The notes under the pieces: model-generated
Database searches by the model: none
What the model saw: only the letters and a program-made list of their open reading frames with translations
What the model was told of the DNA's origin: nothing
In this document: piece after piece, positions 41,631 to 46,897 of the stretch
Layout of the letters: the number at the start of each line of letters is the position of its first letter
Position numbering within the stretch: position 1 is the stretch's first letter
Source: an uncultured bacterium
Lineage (GTDB): Bacteria; Myxococcota_A; UBA9042; PHBI01
Direction of reading: 5' to 3'
Assembly: GCA_938040325.1 (NCBI GenBank)
Contig: CALHXW010000087.1
Span: 1 to 46,897 of the forward strand
DNA: 46,897 bases
Made by a program: the position numbers and the translations under genes

Positions 41631-43359
41631 CCTTCAGCTCGGTCACGACCGGCGTCTGGCCAGTGTCTGGGGCGCTCAGCGAGATCTCCACCTCGAGCAC
41701 TGCACCCGTCAAGCCAATGTCGATGGGCGGGACGGCCGGGGGGAACGGACCCGCGAGCATCGACCAAGGCTGAAATGAGATCTGGCTGGCAGACGCGCCC
41801 GCACGGACGCGCACGGACACGGACGTTGTGCCGGGCGTGAGCGCTTCGAGGAACGCCACGTTCCAAAATGACTCGCCCTGGGGCCAGCCGGTGACCTGTT
41901 GGCGGTAGACGCCTGTGGTCGAGCCGGGCGCGAGGATCAGCGCGCCGTTGCCGTTGGTTGTCACCCCGCCGCTGTTGGCCGGGGTCGGCATGAACGTCAC
42001 CGGAGCACCCACGCCGTGGTCGAGCACGCAGATGTTGTCGCAACCGCCGCAGGGGGCCTCGACGCCTTCGTCCGTGGTGTCGTTGCAGTTGTCGTCCATG
42101 AGGTTGCAGGTCTCGGTGGCGCCTGGGTAGACCGAGTCATCGAAGTCGTTGCAGTCCGATGCCGTCGGGACCACGTAGCCCGCGATGGGGTCGGCCGCGC
42201 ACAGGCAGCGCGACGGGATCGTCATGTTGCCGAAGCCGTCGAGGTCGAGGTCGCGGAAGAAGGGCGAGCATCCGTCGGCGTTCTCCTCGTCGATCTGCCC
42301 GTCGCAGTTGTCGTCGATGCCGTTGCAGGCCTCGATACCGGTCAGCGACACGTTGGGATCGAGCGGCGCACAGTCCTGGGCGTCGGGCGTGCCGTCGTTG
42401 TCGTCGTCGTCGTCAAAGCAGTCGCGCTCGCCGTCGCCGTCGCTGTCGGGAAAGCCCTCGTCGGCCTGGCCATCGCAGTTCTGGTCGAGTCCGTCGCAGA
42501 TCTCCGCTTGGGCCTCGACACCGACGCACTCGAACTCGCCGCCGATGCAGTAGGACTGCCCGGTGCAGGTGCCGAACGCGTTCGTGAGCGGGCAGTCGCC
42601 GGTGCTTCCAAGCCCTTCGTCGATGTCGCCGTCGCAGTCGTCGTCGATGTTGTTGCAGATCTCATCGACCGCGGCGGGTGCGCTGCATGCGGTCAGCCCG
42701 TCGGCGTCGCAGAAGCGACTCCCCTGGCAGGTGCCGATGTCGTTGGTGGCAGCGCAGTCTGTGGCAAGCCCGAGACTCGTGGCTAGTGGGTTGCAATCGC
42801 AGCTGCCGCCATCTGGAATGCACTGTGGGGTGCTGAAGGACTCGGTGTCGCAGGCGTAGCCCGTGGGACAGCCGCCGACGTCGCCGTCACACGCGATGCC
42901 GCAGAAGCTCCCCTCATTGCCGTAGTCCAGGCAGCGGTTGTTGCCGTCGGCAGCCCAGGCGTTGCAGTCCTCGTCGGTCGCACACGGGTGGCACAGCGTG
43001 ACAGAGCGGTCGAGGCAGACCGAGACCTGGTCGGTGCCGCGGTTGACGACCTGGCCGCAAGCCCAGCCATCCGGACAGCCATTGTCGCAGCCTTGTGTGC
43101 AGCGCAACCCGTCGGGTGACGCGACGCACCAGCCACTCTCGCAGTCGCCGTTGCCGTCGCAGGGATCGCCGAACTCGCCCTCGCCGGTGACCACCTCGTT
43201 GGTATCGACCGGCGGCGCTCCCGTGTCGGTTGTGTCAGGAGCAGTGTCGATGACGGTGGTGTCCGCGTCGGAGTCGATGACGGTATCGCCTTCGCCGCTG
43301 TCGCTTCCGCACGCGAGCAAGGCCATTGCAGCAACAAAAGGTACGAGTTTCTGGCTCAA
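41611..43359 (-). CDS. MopE-type lipoprotein with metal-binding repeats
   Basis: The 582-residue surface lipoprotein has a signal ending AMALLACGS (Cys 17). An Asp/Thr linker is followed by about 10 disulfide-type Cys pairs (CDGNGDCESGWC, CDNGCPDGWACG). Then come several copies of the MopE putative metal-binding motif: ICNNIDDDCDGDIDEGLG, ICDGLDQNCDGQADEGFP, ACNGIDDNCDGQIDEENA and TCNLMDDNCNDTTDEGVE. These resemble the copper-binding motif of MopE and probably hold calcium or another metal. The C-terminal domain is beta-rich. The start is TTG 43359 after GGGAG; the longer frame upstream lacks a ribosome site. Confidence 0.88.
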   Translation of the reverse strand: MSQKLVPFVAAMALLACGSDSGEGDTVIDSDADTTVIDTAPDTTDTGAPPVDTNEVVTGEGEFGDPCDGNGDCESGWCVASPDGLRCTQGCDNGCPDGWACGQVVNRGTDQVSVCLDRSVTLCHPCATDEDCNAWAADGNNRCLDYGNEGSFCGIACDGDVGGCPTGYACDTESFSTPQCIPDGGSCDCNPLATSLGLATDCAATNDIGTCQGSRFCDADGLTACSAPAAVDEICNNIDDDCDGDIDEGLGSTGDCPLTNAFGTCTGQSYCIGGEFECVGVEAQAEICDGLDQNCDGQADEGFPDSDGDGERDCFDDDDDNDGTPDAQDCAPLDPNVSLTGIEACNGIDDNCDGQIDEENADGCSPFFRDLDLDGFGNMTIPSRCLCAADPIAGYVVPTASDCNDFDDSVYPGATETCNLMDDNCNDTTDEGVEAPCGGCDNICVLDHGVGAPVTFMPTPANSGGVTTNGNGALILAPGSTTGVYRQQVTGWPQGESFWNVAFLEALTPGTTSVSVRVRAGASASQISFQPWSMLAGPFPPAVPPIDIGLTGAVLEVEISLSAPDTGQTPVVTELKVIGENQ

Positions 43360-43532
43360 GCTGGTCTCTCCCAAAGTACGCGACGCTGGACTGCATCGTG
43401 CACAGCGTTGGCCAATGGATCCAGCCGAAACCCCGCTGGGTGATATTGCGGGGTTCACTCAGCGGGCTCGACGGGATGCGCGCGAGGGCTTGCGATCGAA
43501 GGCGCTCGGTGCTCCGAGGGCAGCAACGAAAA
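43360..43532. other. Promoter region upstream of the MopE-type gene
   Basis: No gene is supported. It should hold the minus-strand promoter of the MopE-type lipoprotein, but no clear -35/-10 pair is visible. Confidence 0.3.
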
Positions 43533-43560
43533 AGCGCCGCCTGCAGGTGCAGGCGGCGCT
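43533..43560 (-). terminator. Rho-independent terminator of the RskA-like lipoprotein gene
   Basis: A perfect 13-base stem AGCGCCGCCTGCA / TGCAGGCGGCGCT with a 2-base loop is followed on the minus strand by TTTTTCG. It lies 110 bases after the stop of the minus-strand lipoprotein gene. A further GC hairpin (CCCGGGC / GCCCGGG, 43639-43656) stands between the stop and this terminator. Confidence 0.85.
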
Positions 43561-43669
43561 CGATGAGGAGCACGCGTTAGTTCGGGGGGAGCCAGTCATG
43601 CTCCTCAGTGTGCCCGCGGCCATCACACCGCGGACACTCCCGGGCCGGGGCCCGGGCGGAGACCGTTCG

Positions 43670-44995
43670 CTACTGGAAGGTCGCGAGGCCCCGGAGGTCG
43701 GAGGCCGCTGCGTTTTGGTCGAGGCGCTGGAACACGCCGGGGCCAGCGTCGGTCGCCATCACGACGAGAGGCTTGAGGAAGAAGGGCGCGGGGCTGAAGT
43801 CAGGCTCAGGCTCGACGCTGATGACGATGGTCGCCGAGGAGACGTCGACGGCCGGGTTGATGAAGTCCTGGCCAGGGAAGGGTGGGGTGCCGTCAGGGCC
43901 GGCTGCTGGGCCGCCGCCATCGCTGTCGGCGCCGGTGGTGCGGGTGAAGCGACCCGTGCTCAGAGGGCCGGTGCCCTCGGTCACAACCCAACCCTCGTAG
44001 ACCCAACCGGCGGGCAGCTCAGGCAGGTTGAGGCCAGCACCAGGGCCAGCCGCGGGGTCGAGGAACCAGATGCCGAGGTTGTAGTCGCTGGCAACGGTCG
44101 CCGTCGACGGGGTCTCTAGGATGAAGCCGCCGCTCGCGTTGGCGAAGTCCGTGTTGAGGGCTCCGGGGTGGTCGCTGCCGAGCTCAGCCATGCCGTCGTT
44201 GAAAGGGCCTGCGACGACGTGGGTAGGCGCTGGGGCAGGGTCATCGTTGAACGCGGGCTCGATGGTCAGCACAAACATGGTCGATGCCGCCGCAAGGTCC
44301 ACGTCGATCTCCATCGAGACAGTCGGTCCCTTGTCGAGGTCGAAGCGACCGCTGGTGACGGGGCCGTTGGCGGTGATGAGCCACCCCTCGTAGACGTAGT
44401 CAGGGCCGACCGGGTCGAGGTTTGGCAGGTCGAGTGTGAGGACCTTGGTGTCGGCCTGCTGCGGCTTGTCGCTGGTCGCGCCGCACCACACGTCTTGGTC
44501 GGTCTTGCCGCAGACGTAGCGACCGAGGCTGACCTCCGACAGGGTCGCTGGCGAGCGTCCCTGGGCGTTGGCGAGCGTGCCGAAGAGCTCGCTTGCGGCG
44601 GAGTTGTGACGCTGGCCATGGATGGCGAAGTCGAAGCCGTCGAAGTCTTCGACGATGCGGGTGTAGATGTTGCAGGCGAAGAGGTCGCTGCGCGTGGCGC
44701 AAACGAGCTGGCTGCCGACCCGGTAGCGGGTGCTGCCCGAGAGGTAGCGACGCGCGCCGGCGTCGTCCATGGCCGTGAAGAGCTCGCTCGCCAGGTCGCC
44801 GTAGACCGCGACCAGGTGGCCGCCCTGGATGGCCCGGATGCTGACGTTTTCGCCGTCGGCCTTGTAGGCGCGGGCAGCGTCAAGATCGACCGAGGTGTGG
44901 TCGACGTCGGTGAGGTCCGTGGTAGTCTCCGGCGTGTCGGCGCAAGCGACGATCGCTAAAGAACTGATGAGAGCGGTAAGGGATTGAAGGCGCAT
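43670..44995 (-). CDS. Lipoprotein with two RskA-like C-terminal modules
   Basis: The 441-residue lipoprotein has a signal with SSLAIVAC (Cys 18). Residues about 60-200 form a Cys-containing domain of unknown kind. Two repeats follow that resemble the extracytoplasmic domain of anti-sigma-K factor RskA: YVYEGWLITANGPVTSGRFD and WVYEGWVVTEGTGPLSTGRF, each followed by an acidic strand-rich part (IVISVEPEPDFSPAPFFLKP in the second). There is no membrane helix and no sigma-binding domain, so it is not itself an anti-sigma factor. ATG 44995 has GGAG nearby. It is divergent from the PHM-like gene. Confidence 0.8.
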   Translation of the reverse strand: MRLQSLTALISSLAIVACADTPETTTDLTDVDHTSVDLDAARAYKADGENVSIRAIQGGHLVAVYGDLASELFTAMDDAGARRYLSGSTRYRVGSQLVCATRSDLFACNIYTRIVEDFDGFDFAIHGQRHNSAASELFGTLANAQGRSPATLSEVSLGRYVCGKTDQDVWCGATSDKPQQADTKVLTLDLPNLDPVGPDYVYEGWLITANGPVTSGRFDLDKGPTVSMEIDVDLAAASTMFVLTIEPAFNDDPAPAPTHVVAGPFNDGMAELGSDHPGALNTDFANASGGFILETPSTATVASDYNLGIWFLDPAAGPGAGLNLPELPAGWVYEGWVVTEGTGPLSTGRFTRTTGADSDGGGPAAGPDGTPPFPGQDFINPAVDVSSATIVISVEPEPDFSPAPFFLKPLVVMATDAGPGVFQRLDQNAAASDLRGLATFQ

Positions 44996-45086
44996 GATGG
45001 GGTTCTCCGTGTGTGGTGTGTCCCGTTCCCTCGGGACGCCGCTCTTTTGGCTCAGAACGGCTGTATAAAAAATAAGAACGTTTCTC
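44996..45086. promoter_or_regulatory. AT-rich divergent promoter region
   Basis: The 91-base gap between two divergent lipoprotein genes holds an unusual AT-rich core, TATAAAAAATAAGAAC (45063-45078), in an otherwise GC-rich window. It probably carries back-to-back promoters. The exact boxes are not clear by eye. Confidence 0.45.
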
Positions 45087-46328
45087 ATGTATCGTTTCCA
45101 AAAACAGGATGTTCGGCCTTGCAGGCTCTGGTGGGCGGTGATTGGCGCCTTGTTGGCGACCGGCTGCGCAGACGCCGCTGACGACCAGAGCGCTGACGGG
45201 CATCGCGTGTGGCGTACCTTCGAGACGCCGCCGCTGACGGTCGAAGCAGGGACCGAGCGCTATGCGTGCGTGTCGATCACCCAGGTCGAGGGCATGACGA
45301 TCGACCGCTTCGAGTTTGACGGCGCCGCCGTGGTTCACCACTACCTGCTGTCGAAAGCGCTCGCTCCAGAGCCGGAAGGTGTTGCTGAGTGTGACGTGCT
45401 CTTTCGGACGACCTGGCTACCGCTCATGGCAGGGGGCACCGGTCCTGGGCAGGTCGATGCGCCTGCTGGCGCTGGCTACCAGGTGTCCGCGGGTGACCAG
45501 CTGATCTTACAGCTTCATTTGCTCAACCCCGGCGTCTCCGACGTTGAGGACACGATCGGCATTCGGATGCGGCTGACGGACGCGGTGGAGGTCGAGCCCG
45601 TCGGGCTCTTTGCGTTTGGCACAACCGCGCTCAGCTTGGCGCCGAACGCGCTTGGATCGAGCTCTCACACCTGCGTGATCGATGAGACGAGCGACATCAA
45701 GATCTTTGCGGCGCTGCCGCACATGCACACCCTCGGGACCCGCTTGGTCTTCGAGCACGGCCCGTCGGAAGATGCCCTCGTGGAGCGCTTTCGCGTGGAC
45801 CCCTGGGACTTCGATCAGCAGGTGATCGAGCCCTTGGACCTGACGCTCAAGCCCGGTGACGTCACCCGCGTGACCTGTGAGTTCGACAACACCACCGACG
45901 CGACCGTGACCTTCGGCGAGAGCACCTTCGACGAGATGTGCTTCTTCGTGACGTTCGCCACGGGCGCGCCCGATCTGCTCGATGGCTGTCTGGAGCTGAC
46001 GACCCAGGTCGACCCTGGCGGCGACGCCTTCCCTGAGCGCACCGGGCCGTGCGGCAGTGAGCCAGCCAACGCGTCAGGAATCGGTGCGGCGTGTACAGCC
46101 GGTGGTGCCGAGTGCCTGGGCGGCACGACGTGCACAGCGGACCAGCCTGGCGGCGACGGAACCGGGTTTTGTATGACCATCGGGAGCTGCGGCTCCCACG
46201 CCGACTGCGGCGGGGGCAGCGCAGTCTGCTGCTCGCCCGCACAGGGCGGCGGCCTTATCCAGATCTGCCTTCCCAATAACTGTCGCCCCGACGACTGTCG
46301 CGCGGTGACCCCACCCGAGGAGTCGTGA
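45087..46328 (+). CDS. PHM-like copper type II monooxygenase lipoprotein
   Basis: The 413-residue lipoprotein has a lipobox LLATGC (Cys 27). The region 50-290 matches the two-domain fold of peptidylglycine alpha-hydroxylating monooxygenase and dopamine beta-hydroxylase. Candidate CuH ligands are His 84, His 85 (VVHHYLL) and His 144 (LQLHLLN). Candidate CuM ligands are His 212, His 214 (PHMHTLG) and Met 284 (FDEMCFF). The spacing between these ligands is close to that in rat PHM. The C-terminal 90 residues are Cys-rich (CLGGTTCTA, CGSHADCGGGSAVCCS). It is coupled to the DJ-1 gene by a TGATG overlap. Substrate is unknown. Confidence 0.87.
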   Translation: MYRFQKQDVRPCRLWWAVIGALLATGCADAADDQSADGHRVWRTFETPPLTVEAGTERYACVSITQVEGMTIDRFEFDGAAVVHHYLLSKALAPEPEGVAECDVLFRTTWLPLMAGGTGPGQVDAPAGAGYQVSAGDQLILQLHLLNPGVSDVEDTIGIRMRLTDAVEVEPVGLFAFGTTALSLAPNALGSSSHTCVIDETSDIKIFAALPHMHTLGTRLVFEHGPSEDALVERFRVDPWDFDQQVIEPLDLTLKPGDVTRVTCEFDNTTDATVTFGESTFDEMCFFVTFATGAPDLLDGCLELTTQVDPGGDAFPERTGPCGSEPANASGIGAACTAGGAECLGGTTCTADQPGGDGTGFCMTIGSCGSHADCGGGSAVCCSPAQGGGLIQICLPNNCRPDDCRAVTPPEES

Positions 46329-46897
46329 TGTTTCCAACCAAAAAACGCGTCCTAATCCCGCTTGCGCCTGGCTTCGAAGAGCTCGAGGCGGTCGCATCGA
46401 TCGACCTGCTCCGCCGAGCCGGCGCCCACGTCGTGACCGTCAGCGTCGACGCCCCCAACCCCATCGTCGGTCAGAACCGAATCCGCGTCATGGCCGACCT
46501 CGACATCACCGAGGCGCTCGCGGAGTGGGGGGACGACTGGGACCTGCTGCTGCTTCCAGGCGGCGGTGCGGTCGGCAAGCTCGCCGAGAACGCCTCGCTG
46601 ATGGGGCTGATCGAGCGCCGCTTGAGCGCCGACGCTCCTGTGGCCGCCATCTGCGCTGCGCCGAAGCTGCTCGCTGCCTCTGGCTTGCCACGCGACACGC
46701 CGATCACCAACTACCCCGGCTGCGCTGACGACCTCTCGGACTTTAGCGACTACCGAGAGGACGCGGTCGTGCGGAAGGGGAACGTGCTCACGAGTCGCGG
46801 TCCCGCCACGGCCTACACGTTCGGCTTGGCCTGCGTGGAGCTCCTCTACGGAGCCGACAAGCGCGCCGAGATCGCCGCTGAGACGGTCGGCAGCTAG
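46328..46897 (+). CDS. DJ-1/PfpI family protein
   Basis: The 189-residue member of the DJ-1/ThiJ/PfpI superfamily has the nucleophile-elbow sequence VAAICAAPKLLA with the conserved Cys, the upstream acidic residue in GFEELEAVA (Glu pairs with the Cys in DJ-1), and LLLPGGGAVGKLAENASLMG. It may act as a glyoxalase/deglycase-type or chaperone-like stress protein, and the exact reaction is not decided by sequence. ATG 46328 overlaps the PHM-like stop, with GAGGAG upstream; the GTG at 46325 is an alternative. The TAG at 46895-46897 is the last codon of the window, so the gene is complete. Confidence 0.95.
   Translation: MFPTKKRVLIPLAPGFEELEAVASIDLLRRAGAHVVTVSVDAPNPIVGQNRIRVMADLDITEALAEWGDDWDLLLLPGGGAVGKLAENASLMGLIERRLSADAPVAAICAAPKLLAASGLPRDTPITNYPGCADDLSDFSDYREDAVVRKGNVLTSRGPATAYTFGLACVELLYGADKRAEIAAETVGS

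Noticed and set aside
1..46897. Search by eye for tRNA, rRNA, riboswitch and transposase genes
   Set aside because: No cloverleaf with a GTTCGAATC-type T-loop in correct context, no rRNA blocks, no riboswitch core and no DDE or serine recombinase motif could be supported.

Overview
The window is high-GC DNA packed with bacterial genes. Its gene content points to a delta-proteobacterial / Myxococcota-type organism, possibly Bradymonadales-like. The clues are about a dozen predicted lipoproteins, MopE-type metal-binding motifs, a DUF4215-type cysteine motif, kelch, FG-GAP, PEGA and thrombospondin-3 proteins, Asp/Thr-rich linkers, a membrane-anchored Ser/Thr kinase and a large hybrid histidine kinase. 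This placement is inference from gene content. I see no tRNA, rRNA, CRISPR array, phage or transposase gene.

Layout. 1-4.4 kb: the end of a Lys/Ala-rich histone H1-like protein, serS, a polytopic membrane protein with a cytochrome-oxidase-like His motif, and trpS. 4.4-10.3 kb: lipoproteins, including a lipoprotein-TetR pair behind a probable operator and two distant paralogues. 10.6-15.1 kb: an SSB-like OB-fold protein, an ECF sigma factor, then the dnaX-ybaB-recR replication/repair cluster. 15.2-19.4 kb (minus strand): an envelope operon of two small lipoproteins, uppP, manC and manB. 19.7-23.2 kb: an enlarged lspA, a Ser/Thr kinase and a Dabb protein. 23.3-31.8 kb: an FG-GAP/ASPIC secreted protein, a PEGA-kelch operon and a CPBP membrane protease. 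31.9-37.6 kb: SDR, phenylalanine hydroxylase, EF-hand protein, lipoprotein, HEAT-repeat protein and Nei/Fpg glycosylase. 37.9-46.9 kb: hybrid histidine kinase, SDR, MopE-type lipoprotein, a lipoprotein with duplicated RskA-like modules, a PHM-like copper lipoprotein, and a DJ-1/PfpI protein whose stop codon is the last base.

Most notable. (1) dnaX is split over two frames exactly at a textbook -1 frameshift signal: slippery heptamer C CCA AAA, a 6-nt spacer containing the zero-frame stop, then a perfect 7-bp stem-loop. This predicts a 405-aa gamma-like product and a 740-aa tau-like product. (2) A family of about 180-bp dispersed palindromic elements has three copies (27014-27194, 33785-33964, 40283-40459). 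They are bounded by CTAG, and in two copies that CTAG supplies the TAG stop codon of the adjacent gene. This looks like a CTAG-targeting MITE family. (3) Signal peptidase II carries about 175 extra residues between its first membrane helix and its catalytic core, in a window rich in lipoproteins. (4) A lipoprotein has all six copper ligands of peptidylglycine monooxygenase at near-canonical spacing.

Many genes are translationally coupled (ATGA or GTGA overlaps), so the operons are fairly clear. Start codons were chosen from Shine-Dalgarno (SD) spacing and signal-peptide fit, and several differ from the longest open frame.
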